From Homoserinibacter sp. GY 40078 (GTDB lineage Bacteria; Actinomycetota; Actinomycetes; Actinomycetales; Microbacteriaceae): DNA of 64,000 bases. The notes beneath the pieces were generated by a model. That model was given only the letters and a program-made list of their open reading frames with translations. It had not been told where the DNA came from and ran no database searches. Location: the NCBI RefSeq assembly GCF_008017545.1, contig NZ_VRTZ01000002.1, positions 558,001 through 622,000 on the forward strand, written 5' to 3'. Shown here in pieces: positions 33,314 to 43,140 of the stretch; within the stretch, counting starts at the first letter, position 1, and every line of letters starts with the position of its first letter. The translations under genes and the position numbers were made by a program.

Positions 33314-36234
33314 CCCGCAGCGCGGTCACCCTGACGGAACTCGCCCGTCTGGGATTCATGGATCTGGGCGGCGCCGCCGAGGCCCTCCCCGAGGTGCCCG
33401 CTGACCTCGTCCCGTTGTTCTCGGGCGCGGCGGATCCGGATCAGGCGCTGCGGCTGCTGCTCGCGCTCCTGGAGCGCTCATCCGAGGTCCGATCGGAGCT
33501 GGACGATCCGCACGTCGCGCGCTGCCTCATCGCCGTGCTCGGAGCATCGGAGGGCCTCGGCGAGTTCCTCCTGCGGCACCCGGAAGAGGTCGGTGCCCTG
33601 CGCGACGCGCTGGATGGTCCCGAGTCCGCGAGCACCTACCGCGAGACACTCGCAGCGGCGGTCGACGGGGCGGAGGGCGAGCACGCACGCAATCGGCTGC
33701 GGATCGCGTACCGCCGCGAGCTCCTGCGACTCGCGTCGTGGGATCTCGACCACCCTCAACCTCTCGACATCGTGCCCCGGGTCGCCGCCGCGCTGGCCGA
33801 CCTCGCGGCGGCGGCGCTCGACGCCGCCCTGATCGTGGCGCGACGCGCATCCCGGTTCCCCGCGGCAGAGGTCGACGCGACGCGTCTCGCGATCATCGGG
33901 ATGGGCAAGGCCGGAGCGCGCGAGCTCAACTACGTGAGCGATGTCGACGTCATCTTCGTCGGTGCGGGCGACGGCGGGGAGCTCTCCGACGGCCGCGCGA
34001 TCGAGATTGCGACTCGGCTCGCGATCGATACGATGCACGCGATCCACGACCTCGCGGTCGAGCCGCCGCTGTGGGAGGTCGACGCCAACCTGCGACCCGA
34101 GGGTAAGGATGGCGCACTCGTGCGCACTCTCGAGTCGCATCTCGCGTACTACGACCGGTGGGCGAAGGGCTGGGAGTTCCAGGCCCTCCTCAAGGCTCGG
34201 GCGATGGCGGGCGATCGAGAGCTGGGGGAGGGATTCGTCGCCGGCGTGGCCCCGAAGGTGTGGGCGGCATCCGGCCGGGAGGGATTTGTCGAGTCCGTCC
34301 AGCGGATGCGCGAACGCGTGATGGCGCACATCCCGTCCGACGAGGTCGACGTGCAGTTGAAGCTCGGCCCCGGGGGTCTGCGCGACGTCGAGTTCACGAT
34401 CCAGCTCCTCCAGCTCGTCCACGGCCAAGCCGACGACGGCATCCATCAGCGGGGAACTCTCGAAGCCCTGGCGGCACTCGCCGATCGCGGATACATCGGC
34501 CGGGTGGAGGCCGCGGAATTCGGGCTCGACTACCGCTTCCTGCGGACGATCGAGCACCGGCTGCAGCTCGGGCGGTTGCGCCGAACGCACCTGATGCCGC
34601 GTGACGAGTCCGAGTTGAGGGTGCTCGCACGCAGCACGCGTATCTCGACGACCGCGGATGGCCTCGTCACGGCGTGGCGCGAGGTGCAGCAGAAGGTCCG
34701 GGGACTCCACGAGCGCCTGTTCTACCGGCCGCTGCTCTCGGCGGTCGCCGCTCTTCCGGAGGACGGCTACGCCCTGACGAGCGAGCAGGCCGAGGTGCGC
34801 CTCGCGGCGATCGGGTTCCAGGATCCGCGCGGCGCGCTCCACCACATCGCGGCGCTCACGGGTGGCGTCTCGCGTCGGGCGGCGATCCAGCGGACTCTCG
34901 TGCCGGTCATGCTGCAGTGGTTCGCCGATGGCGCCGACCCGGATCACGGACTGCTCGCGTTCCGCAGACTCTCCGACGATCTCGGCGAGGCCTACTGGTT
35001 CCTGCGGATGCTGCGCGACTCCTCGGGCGCCGCGTACCGACTCAGTCAGGTGCTCGCGGGCTCGCGTTACGTCGGAGGTCTGCTCGAGCTTCTGCCGGAG
35101 GCGGTCGCCTGGCTTGAAAGCGATGCCGATCTTCGCCCTCGCAGCATCGACGAGTTGCTCGCCGAGACGACGGCGACCGTCGCGCGACATGCCGACGACA
35201 TCGAGCAGGCGGCGAAGGCGCTGCGTACCGCGCGCAGGCGGGAGGTGCTCCGGCTGTCGCTCGCGGGCATCGTGGGGGTCATCGGGATCGAGCAGCTGGG
35301 CCCCGCGCTGACCGCGGTCACCACCGCGATCCTCACCGGCGCGGTGACGCTCGCACGACTCGGTGACGACCCGGGCGACATCGAGTTCGGCGTGATCGCC
35401 ATGGGGCGGTACGGGGGTGCCGAGCTCGGATTCGGCAGCGACGCGGACATCATGTACGTCTATCGTGCGGGCACGGCCCATCCGGAGGATGCTCAGCGTC
35501 GGGCGGAGCGGATCGTCCATGAGGTCAAGCGGCTCACCGAAGACCTCCGCCTGCCGTTCGACCTCGACCTGGGGCTGCGCCCCGAGGGCAAGAATGGCGC
35601 GGTTGTGCGTTCGCTCGACTCCTATCGGGCGTACTACGACCGATGGTCGCTCACGTGGGAGGCGCAGGCCCTGTTGCGCGCCCGCGGGGCGGTGGGCGAC
35701 CCGGAGCTGCTGGCAGACTTCGAGGCGATGGCCGACGCTATCCGCTACCCGGAGCGGATCACCGCGGATGCCGTCCGTGAGGTGAAGCGCATCAAAGCGC
35801 GGGTGGAGTCGGAGCGGTTGCCGCAGGGGGCCGACCCCGCCCGCCACCTGAAGCTCGGGCGCGGGTCGCTCTCGGACGTGGAGTGGTTCGTTCAGCTCCT
35901 TCAGCTCGAGCATGCTCATCGGGTACCCGCGCTGCGGACCACGTCGACCTTGAGCGCGCTGGAGGCGGCGGTCGAGGCCGAGCTCGTCACCGCAGGGGAC
36001 GGAACCCGACTGCGTGCCGCGTGGATCATCGCGTCCCGTGCGCGTTCTGCGCTCACCCTGTGGTCGGCCAAGACGACCGACGTCCTTCCCACCGAACGCC
36101 GTGCACTCGAGGGTGTTGCGCGGCTGCTGGAGTACCCGCCGCACTCGGCGACGCAGTTCGAAGAGGACTATCTGCGGACCACGCGCATCGCGCGACAGGT
36201 CTTCGAGAGGGGCTTCTACGGCGCTCGTGTCTGA
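33310..36234 (+). CDS. glnE: Glutamine synthetase adenylyltransferase (GlnE)
   Basis: Bifunctional regulator that adenylylates and deadenylylates glutamine synthetase. About 974 residues with two nucleotidyltransferase domains: GMGKAGARELNYVSDVDVIF (near residue 200-215) and AMGRYGGAELGFGSDADIMY (near 700-712), each with the DxD metal pair, separated by helical linkers (LGPGGLRDVEFTIQLLQL, LGRGSLSDVEWFVQLLQLEH). The start is uncertain. The best ribosome-binding site (GGAGG) precedes a CTG at 33310 that overlaps the glnA2 stop (CTGA); the nearest standard in-frame starts are a GTG at 33250, deep in glnA2, and an ATG at 33358 with no ribosome-binding site. Confidence 0.93.
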   Translation: MTRSAVTLTELARLGFMDLGGAAEALPEVPADLVPLFSGAADPDQALRLLLALLERSSEVRSELDDPHVARCLIAVLGASEGLGEFLLRHPEEVGALRDALDGPESASTYRETLAAAVDGAEGEHARNRLRIAYRRELLRLASWDLDHPQPLDIVPRVAAALADLAAAALDAALIVARRASRFPAAEVDATRLAIIGMGKAGARELNYVSDVDVIFVGAGDGGELSDGRAIEIATRLAIDTMHAIHDLAVEPPLWEVDANLRPEGKDGALVRTLESHLAYYDRWAKGWEFQALLKARAMAGDRELGEGFVAGVAPKVWAASGREGFVESVQRMRERVMAHIPSDEVDVQLKLGPGGLRDVEFTIQLLQLVHGQADDGIHQRGTLEALAALADRGYIGRVEAAEFGLDYRFLRTIEHRLQLGRLRRTHLMPRDESELRVLARSTRISTTADGLVTAWREVQQKVRGLHERLFYRPLLSAVAALPEDGYALTSEQAEVRLAAIGFQDPRGALHHIAALTGGVSRRAAIQRTLVPVMLQWFADGADPDHGLLAFRRLSDDLGEAYWFLRMLRDSSGAAYRLSQVLAGSRYVGGLLELLPEAVAWLESDADLRPRSIDELLAETTATVARHADDIEQAAKALRTARRREVLRLSLAGIVGVIGIEQLGPALTAVTTAILTGAVTLARLGDDPGDIEFGVIAMGRYGGAELGFGSDADIMYVYRAGTAHPEDAQRRAERIVHEVKRLTEDLRLPFDLDLGLRPEGKNGAVVRSLDSYRAYYDRWSLTWEAQALLRARGAVGDPELLADFEAMADAIRYPERITADAVREVKRIKARVESERLPQGADPARHLKLGRGSLSDVEWFVQLLQLEHAHRVPALRTTSTLSALEAAVEAELVTAGDGTRLRAAWIIASRARSALTLWSAKTTDVLPTERRALEGVARLLEYPPHSATQFEEDYLRTTRIARQVFERGFYGARV

Positions 36235-36658
36235 CCGCGACACGCCGATGGCGCGCGTGACGGCAGATTAATTTCCGCGCGACATTCTGCGCGGTTGTGC
36301 CTGTACCCCGAATGGGGGAGACAGCTCGGTCCACTCCGCGAGCATCCCCCGGACGGCGGAGCCGCATATGCCCGTTGCAGGCGGCGAGATATGGCTCCGG
36401 ACCGGCCATTTTTCTTTCGCCGGCGGGAGTCCTCCGCGTGCCTCGGTCGGCCGACCTGATGTGTCGGCGCTTCGGCGGACACCCCGCGCTTCCCTAAATC
36501 TGAGCATCCTACGTCTATGAGAGCGCATGGGCTCAGCGCGTGCCGATGGGTCTTGCAGGCCCTCCGAAGGCTCTCCAGAATCGACCCATCCGATCAGTCA
36601 GGAAGTCCCCAGCGTCGCGGATGCACCACTTGGTGCGACACGAGGAGGGGGATCCCGG
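36235..36658 (+). other. 424-nt non-coding region upstream of the polysaccharide cassette
   Basis: No supported gene. It is visibly less GC-rich and more structured than its surroundings: CCCC-GAAT-GGGG near 36307-36318, a large hairpin at 36357-36399 with a T-tract after it, and a mixed-composition stretch near 36495-36520 (TAAATCTGAGCATCCTACG) where a promoter for the downstream operon could lie, although no convincing -35/-10 pair was found. I could not match it to a known riboswitch class. The last 20 nt before the synthase gene contain GAGGAGGGGG, a strong ribosome-binding site. Confidence 0.5.
36357..36417 (+). terminator. Candidate terminator after glnE
   Basis: CGGAGCC and ATAT on the left (36357-36369, two unpaired bases between) pair with ATAT and GGCTCCG on the right (36389-36399), with a GCC/GGC inner stem. 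The T-rich run ATTTTTCTTT follows at 36408-36417, 8 nt after the hairpin. One of the few T-tracts in the window. Confidence 0.55.
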
Positions 36659-38158
36659 ATGTTCATCTTTCTGCTGCAGCTGCGGCACATGGTGGAGGGC
36701 CACCCAGAGCTGTACCTGTTCGCCGTCTACTCGGCGCTCATCTGGGGCTTGTGGGTCCTGAAGGTCGTGATCTCGTGGCGGTATCGACCGTTCACGGGGC
36801 GGTTCCGGGGCACGACCAGCGTCGTCGTTCCGGTGGTCGACGAGCCGCTTGACCTCTTCCGTGACGTGATCGGACGCATGGTCGAGCAGCGCCCGGACGA
36901 GATCATCGTCGTCATCAACGGAGCCCCGAACCCGGGACTCGTGGAGGTGTGCGAAGAGTTCGCACCGCTGGTCCGCTGGGTGCATACACCGGTGCCGGGT
37001 AAGCGGAATGCGGTGAGGATCGGAACGGAACTGTCGACCGGCGACATCACGGTGCTCGTCGACTCCGACACGGTCTGGACGGACGGGACGCTCGCTGAAC
37101 TCGTGAAGCCGTTCGCCGATCCGAGCATCGGGGGCGTGACCACACGGCAACGGATCCTGCAGCCCGAGCGCAGCTGGATCACCCGGTGGGCCGACTGGCT
37201 GGAGAACTCGCGCGCGCTGTACTCCATGCCGGCGCAGAGTGTCCTCGGCCAGGTGGGGTGCTTGCCGGGACGCACGATCGCATTCCGCCGCCACATCCTG
37301 ATGCGGGTGATGCCCGACTTCATGACCCAGCGCTTCTTGGGGGTGTTCCTCGAGGTGTCCGACGACCGCACGCTGACGAACCTGACCCTGAAAGCCGGCT
37401 ATCGGACGGTGTACCAATACACGAGCCTCGTCTACACGGACGCTCCACTGAAGGTGAAGAAGCTCTTCAAGCAGCAGCTTCGGTGGGCGCGCGGAAGCCA
37501 GTACAACACCCTCCGGATGCTCCCGTGGATGCTGGGGCACGCGCCGGTACTCGCGCTCTTCTTCGTGATGGACATCATCCTGCCGTTCCTGCTCTGGGGC
37601 GTCATCGCGGGATGGACCTACCGGGCGTTCACGGGTCAGGGCTACAACTTCTACGCGGGTTTCCTCGAGGAGTACGGTCTGCAGTCCGGCGTCATCTTCG
37701 TGGCGTGTCTCATGGTCGCCTCGTCGGTCATCAGCATGGCCATCCGCCAGCTGCGCCACCTCTCCGAGAAGCCGAGCGACTTCTTCCGCCTGCCCGCGTT
37801 CATCCTCGTCTCGACCTTCTTCCTCATGCCCGTCCGGCTCTTGGGATTCTTCCGCCTGGCGCACGCGAGCGGGTGGGGAACTCGTGACGGGGCATACGCC
37901 GGAGGAGACGCGCCCGTCGAGGGTTCGGCCCTGCCCGGGCCGCACGAGTCCTCCGCCGGAGAGATCCAGCCAGCGCCGATCGGCGCCGGGGGAACCGCGA
38001 CGCTCACCCGGCCTGCGCCATCCGCGGTTCGCGCGACGGCGCTCCACGGGCTCGCCCCGACGCCTCGACCGCGACGGCGCAGGCTCAATCCGCTTGCCGC
38101 GATCCCGTATCTGATCGGAACTGCCGTGTTCGTCCTGGAGGCGATGCTCCTTGTCTAG
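36659..38158 (+). CDS. Processive family 2 glycosyltransferase (hyaluronan-synthase-like)
   Basis: Membrane synthase expected to polymerise and export a beta-linked polysaccharide. 499 residues: N-terminal membrane helix (about 19-41), a cytoplasmic GT-A domain, then about four to five C-terminal helices. Catalytic signatures are TSVVVPVVDE, the metal-binding D135-S-D137 (LVDSDTVW), GCLPGRTIAFRR, EVSDDRTLTN with the likely general-base Asp, and the processivity motif QQLRW (272-276). The C-terminal about 100 residues before the last helix are Pro/Ala-rich and poorly conserved in look. First gene of a three-gene operon with GH26 and UDP-glucose dehydrogenase, which suggests a glucuronate-containing product; that is inferred. 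Confidence 0.85.
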   Translation: MFIFLLQLRHMVEGHPELYLFAVYSALIWGLWVLKVVISWRYRPFTGRFRGTTSVVVPVVDEPLDLFRDVIGRMVEQRPDEIIVVINGAPNPGLVEVCEEFAPLVRWVHTPVPGKRNAVRIGTELSTGDITVLVDSDTVWTDGTLAELVKPFADPSIGGVTTRQRILQPERSWITRWADWLENSRALYSMPAQSVLGQVGCLPGRTIAFRRHILMRVMPDFMTQRFLGVFLEVSDDRTLTNLTLKAGYRTVYQYTSLVYTDAPLKVKKLFKQQLRWARGSQYNTLRMLPWMLGHAPVLALFFVMDIILPFLLWGVIAGWTYRAFTGQGYNFYAGFLEEYGLQSGVIFVACLMVASSVISMAIRQLRHLSEKPSDFFRLPAFILVSTFFLMPVRLLGFFRLAHASGWGTRDGAYAGGDAPVEGSALPGPHESSAGEIQPAPIGAGGTATLTRPAPSAVRATALHGLAPTPRPRRRRLNPLAAIPYLIGTAVFVLEAMLLV

Positions 38159-39593
38159 TCTGACCGCAACCGGGTCCTGGTGGGCCGGCTCCCGAACGCG
38201 ATCACGCGCGACCGCTGTCGCCGCCGGCGGACTGGTCGCCGTGCTCGCCGCACTGAGCGTGATCGTGTGGACCTCACCCGACATCTCGCCGGTCGAGCAG
38301 ACCATCCGTGCAGCCGAGAACCTCGACAAGGCCGCGCGAGCGGCGGAAGAGCGCGAGCAGCTTCTGGCGCGCATCGACGCACTGGAAGCCGAAGTCGATG
38401 CCGCGACCGATGCGCAGTCGGTTGCCGAGGCGCAGTTGTCGACCGCTCATGACGACCTCGCGGACTCAGACGGTGCGCTCCAGGCGGCGCTTCGCGAGCT
38501 CGCGGTGCTGCAGCAGGTGCGCACTGCATCGTCGGAGGAGTCGTCCTCGAGCACGCCAGTGTCAAGTGGTGGCGCCGCTGCTCCCGTGGCCCCGGCGCCG
38601 ACTCCTGTCACCGCGCCCTCTCGCGCGTCGCTCCTGAACCCCGACGCGATGTACTACGGGATGTACACCGAGCAGGCGCCCCACAACTGGGCGACGCTCG
38701 ATGCGACATCGCTGAAGGCCGGAGGGCTGCCCTCCCTCGTCGGCTACTTCGGCGGATGGGATGAGGACTTCCGTTCCTCCGCGGTCACGCGGGCGTGGTC
38801 GCGCGGGATGCTGCCCATGCTCACCTGGGAGTCGCGGCCGATCGGCGCACAGAACGATGTGGTCGACGAGCCCGAGTACTCGCTGCCCAAGATCATCGAC
38901 GGCGAGTTCGACAGCTATCTGCGCAAGTACGCACGCGACATCGTCGCCACCGGACTGTCTCTCGCGATCCGGCTCGATCACGAGATGAACGGCACCTGGT
39001 ATCCGTGGTCCGAGACCCGGAGCGACGGCACCTCGATCAACGGCAACGGGCCGGGGGACTACGTGAAGATGTGGCAGCACGTGCATGACATCTTCGAAGC
39101 CGAGGGCGCGGGCGACCTGGTCATCTGGGTCTGGGCTCCGAACCGTATAGACCGCCTGCCCTCGTCGCTCAGTTCTCTCGAGCGGATGCAGAGTCTCTAC
39201 CCGGGTGACGACTACGTCGACTGGATCGGCATGTCCGGTTACCTGCGACCGCCCTACGACGAGGGCAGCATCGGCTTCGATACGACCTTCGGGGCGACGC
39301 TCAGCCAGCTGCGTCAGGTGGCCGACAAGCCGATCATCCTCGCGGAGGTGGGAGCCTCCGAGATCGAGGGGCACAAGCCGGAATGGGTGACGAGCTTCTT
39401 CGAGGGGCTCGCCGATCCGGCGAACGACGACATCGTCGGCTTCGCCTGGTTCAGCCTCGCCATCACGACCTACGTGCAGGGGGAGCGGGCCACGAACGAC
39501 TGGCGGATCGACTCGCGGGCGGATTCGCTCGCCGCGTTCCGCGAGGGCCTCGCGTCGCTCGGCGACGGGGTGCAGGTGCAGGACGTCGGCTGA
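38151..39593 (+). CDS. Membrane-anchored glycoside hydrolase, GH26-like
   Basis: 480 residues. Layout: short cytoplasmic N-terminus, one membrane helix (about 22-42), a coiled-coil region (about 50-125, ENLDKAARAAEEREQLLARI), a Ser/Pro/Ala linker, then a TIM-barrel hydrolase domain from about 160. The two catalytic glutamates expected of clan GH-A are Glu278 (RLDHEMNGTWYPW, acid/base) and Glu399 (IILAEVGAS, nucleophile); WVWAPNRID and WIGMSGYLR fit family 26. The TTG start overlaps the synthase gene by 8 nt and has GGAGG nine bases upstream. It probably trims or releases the polymer made by the adjacent synthase on the cell surface. Specificity (mannan, xylan, other) is unknown. Confidence 0.82.
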   Translation: MSSLTATGSWWAGSRTRSRATAVAAGGLVAVLAALSVIVWTSPDISPVEQTIRAAENLDKAARAAEEREQLLARIDALEAEVDAATDAQSVAEAQLSTAHDDLADSDGALQAALRELAVLQQVRTASSEESSSSTPVSSGGAAAPVAPAPTPVTAPSRASLLNPDAMYYGMYTEQAPHNWATLDATSLKAGGLPSLVGYFGGWDEDFRSSAVTRAWSRGMLPMLTWESRPIGAQNDVVDEPEYSLPKIIDGEFDSYLRKYARDIVATGLSLAIRLDHEMNGTWYPWSETRSDGTSINGNGPGDYVKMWQHVHDIFEAEGAGDLVIWVWAPNRIDRLPSSLSSLERMQSLYPGDDYVDWIGMSGYLRPPYDEGSIGFDTTFGATLSQLRQVADKPIILAEVGASEIEGHKPEWVTSFFEGLADPANDDIVGFAWFSLAITTYVQGERATNDWRIDSRADSLAAFREGLASLGDGVQVQDVG

Positions 39594-39615
39594 CGTCCGG
39601 AAGAAGGGGGACACC

Positions 39616-41031
39616 ATGGACGAGATCATCGAGGGGATCAGCGACGAGTCGGAGCGCCCGCCGATCCGACCGCGGATCAGTGTGATCGGCACCGGATACC
39701 TGGGAGCCACTCATGCGGCGGCGATGGCGGAGCTCGGCTTCGACGTCGTGGGCGTGGACGCGGATCCTGCGAAGGTCGCGCTCCTGCAGGCCGGCCGCCT
39801 GCCGTTCAGTGAACCGGGGCTCGACGAGCTTGTGCAGACGCATCTCGCCTCGGGGCGCCTCCGGTTCACGACCGACCTCGCGGAGGCCGTGGCGGTGAGC
39901 GACATCCACTTCGTCTGCGTCGGCACGCCGCAGCAGTCCACGAGCCACGCCGCCGACCTGCGGTTCGTGGAGGGCGCGGTGGCGGGGATCGCGCGGGCTC
40001 TCAGCCACGACGGGATCGTGGTCGGCAAGTCGACCGTGCCCGTCGGCACCGCGGCACGCCTGCGCGAGCTGCTGGGGGCGCTCGCGCCGGAGGGCGTCTC
40101 CGCGGAGTTGATCTGGAATCCGGAGTTCCTTCGCGAGGGCAAGGCGGTCGACGACACCCTGCATCCCGACCGGGTGGTGATCGGCGGAGCGTCGGCCGAA
40201 GCGGAGGCCGTGATGCGCGAGGTCTACGCGCGCCCGATCTCCGAGGGGGCGCCGTTCCTCTCGGTCGATCTCCCGACGGCAGAGCTCGTGAAGGTGAGCG
40301 CGAACGCATTCCTCGCGACGAAGATCTCGTTCATCAACGCGATCGCGGAACTCTGCACGGCGGCGGGCGCCGACGTCGGTGTGCTCGCGGACGCGATCGG
40401 CGTCGACGCGAGAATCGGCAGGCGGTTCCTGGATGCGGGCCTCGGCTTCGGCGGAGGCTGCCTTCCGAAGGACATCCGGGCTCTCATGCACCGTGCCGGT
40501 GAGCTGGGCGCAGTGGATGTGGTCGGGCTGATGCAGCAGGTGGATGAGATCAACATGCGCCAGCGCCAGCGCGTCATCCAGCTCGCGATCGATGCGTGCG
40601 GCGGGTCGGTACTGAACGCGCGCATCGGGGTGCTCGGCGCTGCGTTCAAGCCGCTCACCGATGACGTGCGCGACTCTCCGGCGCTCAACGTCGCGGCAGC
40701 CCTGCACCTCCAGGGCGCTCAGGTGACCGTCTGCGACCCGGAGGCGACGGAACCCGGACGCCGCATGTTCCCGACGCTGACGTTCGCCGAGGATGCCACC
40801 GAGGCGGTCGCGGGTGCGCACGTCGTGCTGCTGCTCACCGAGTGGGAGCAGTTCCTCGGCCTCGACCCGGTGGATCTGGCCCGCCGTGTGCGGGCCCGGA
40901 TCATCATCGACGCACGCAACAAGCTCGACACGGAGCTGTGGTCCGCCGCCGGGTGGACGGTCATCGGACTCGGCACCGGTGTGACGCCGGCGTCGGCCGA
41001 CACGTCGCTCCTGCAGCTCGCGGGAGCCTAG
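39616..41031 (+). CDS. UDP-glucose 6-dehydrogenase
   Basis: Oxidises UDP-glucose to UDP-glucuronate with two NAD+. 471 residues, typical UDPGDH layout: N-terminal Rossmann domain (ISVIGTGYLGATHAAAMAEL), VGTPQQ, STVPVGTA, the NPEFLREGKAVDD segment, the catalytic Cys282 in GFGGGCLPKD, and a C-terminal Rossmann-like domain (GVLGAAFKPLTDDVRDSPAL). ATG preceded by AAGGGGGAC. Third gene of the synthase-GH26-dehydrogenase operon; a terminator follows. GDP-mannose dehydrogenase is a less likely alternative. Confidence 0.92.
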   Translation: MDEIIEGISDESERPPIRPRISVIGTGYLGATHAAAMAELGFDVVGVDADPAKVALLQAGRLPFSEPGLDELVQTHLASGRLRFTTDLAEAVAVSDIHFVCVGTPQQSTSHAADLRFVEGAVAGIARALSHDGIVVGKSTVPVGTAARLRELLGALAPEGVSAELIWNPEFLREGKAVDDTLHPDRVVIGGASAEAEAVMREVYARPISEGAPFLSVDLPTAELVKVSANAFLATKISFINAIAELCTAAGADVGVLADAIGVDARIGRRFLDAGLGFGGGCLPKDIRALMHRAGELGAVDVVGLMQQVDEINMRQRQRVIQLAIDACGGSVLNARIGVLGAAFKPLTDDVRDSPALNVAAALHLQGAQVTVCDPEATEPGRRMFPTLTFAEDATEAVAGAHVVLLLTEWEQFLGLDPVDLARRVRARIIIDARNKLDTELWSAAGWTVIGLGTGVTPASADTSLLQLAGA

Positions 41032-41054
41032 CCCGCGACATCGATCCGCAACGC

Positions 41055-41090
41055 CAGGCGGGCCGCCTCCCGAAGGAGACGGCCCGCCTG
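41055..41090. terminator. Bidirectional terminator between the polysaccharide operon and glnA1
   Basis: CAGGCGGGCC (41055-41064) pairs with GGCCCGCCTG (41081-41090), extended by CTCC/GGAG around a short internal mismatch. It sits between convergent genes. Confidence 0.75.
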
Positions 41091-41118
41091 TGTGTATGCG
41101 TAGATCAGACCGCGTGGA

Positions 41119-42555
<1,437 letters not shown>

Positions 42556-42626
42556 AGGGCATTTCTCCAAGGGCGTGGAACGTTGGTTGGCTGCGGGTGC
42601 AGCCGCTCCGAGGCTAGGCCGACGGC

Positions 42627-42664
42627 ATTTCCCGACCATGACCGAATTGTTTCGGGCATGTTAC
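42627..42664 (-). promoter_or_regulatory. Tandem GlnR-type operator upstream of glnA1
   Basis: Minus strand reads GTAAC-N6-GAAAC-N6-GTCAT-N6-GAAAT with exactly 6-nt spacers. This matches the repeated gTnAc-n6-GaAAc box described for the actinobacterial nitrogen regulator GlnR; the first unit is perfect, the second has one base changed per half-site. It lies in the divergent region between glnA1 and the RDD-protein gene and ends 23 nt from the latter's start. Confidence 0.75.
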
Positions 42665-42675
42665 GAGCGGCTCCC

Positions 42676-42681
42676 TAGAGT
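42676..42681 (+). promoter_or_regulatory. -10 element of the RDD-protein gene (leaderless)
   Basis: TAGAGT, 6 nt before the GTG at 42688. The GlnR-type operator lies immediately upstream, where it could affect this promoter too. Confidence 0.45.
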
Positions 42682-42687
42682 GGTCGA

Positions 42688-43110
42688 GTGAGCAGTGAAT
42701 CCGGCGCCTCGTCCACCGGCGAGTGGCCGGGGGAGCGCCTGGGACTTCCCGAACAGGGGCCGCGGTCGATCGCCCGAGTCGGTCGGCGGATCGTCGCACT
42801 CGTGATCGACTGGGCTGTCGCCTACTTCTTGTCGTGGGCGTTGTTCCCCACACCCGAGGGAGCCGCGCCGTTCGTGACGCTCGGGATCTTCGCGCTCCTG
42901 CAGTACCTGTTCCTGCTGGTCGTGAACGGGGGACTCGGGCACCTCATCCTCGGTATCAGGCTCGTGCCGATCCGCGGTGGGTATCTGGGGCTTTGGCGTC
43001 CGCTCGTGCGCACCGTGCTGCTGTGCCTCGTGATCCCCGCCGTGATCTGGGATCGCGATCAGCGCGGCCTTCACGACAAGGCTGCGGGAACGGTCCTCGT
43101 TCGCATCTGA
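42688..43110 (+). CDS. RDD family membrane protein
   Basis: 140 residues with three hydrophobic segments (about 33-52, 60-79 and 104-122). The defining RDD pattern is present: ARVGRRIVALVIDWAVAYF (Arg and Asp in helix 1) and WDRDQRGLHDKAAGTVLVRI at the end. Function unknown; some RDD proteins affect ion transport. Divergent from glnA1, as in mycobacteria, and sharing its nitrogen-regulator site region. Confidence 0.88.
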   Translation: MSSESGASSTGEWPGERLGLPEQGPRSIARVGRRIVALVIDWAVAYFLSWALFPTPEGAAPFVTLGIFALLQYLFLLVVNGGLGHLILGIRLVPIRGGYLGLWRPLVRTVLLCLVIPAVIWDRDQRGLHDKAAGTVLVRI

Positions 43111-43140
43111 ACGCAACGTGCCCGCGGGGCGACCGGAAGG

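Noticed and set aside
33478-36243. A 921-codon minus-strand open frame opposite glnE
   Set aside because: A mirror of glnE codon usage; His/Arg/Asp-rich, with no recognisable motif.
36301-36420. c-di-GMP or c-di-AMP riboswitch before the synthase operon
   Set aside because: The conserved core blocks of those classes could not be found; only generic stems are visible.
36533-38374. A 613-codon minus-strand open frame opposite the synthase gene
   Set aside because: Antisense shadow of a clearly recognised glycosyltransferase.
42556-42639. N-terminal extension of glnA1
   Set aside because: It would translate the promoter and part of the GlnR-operator region; standard GlnA1 begins at [12 protein letters not shown].
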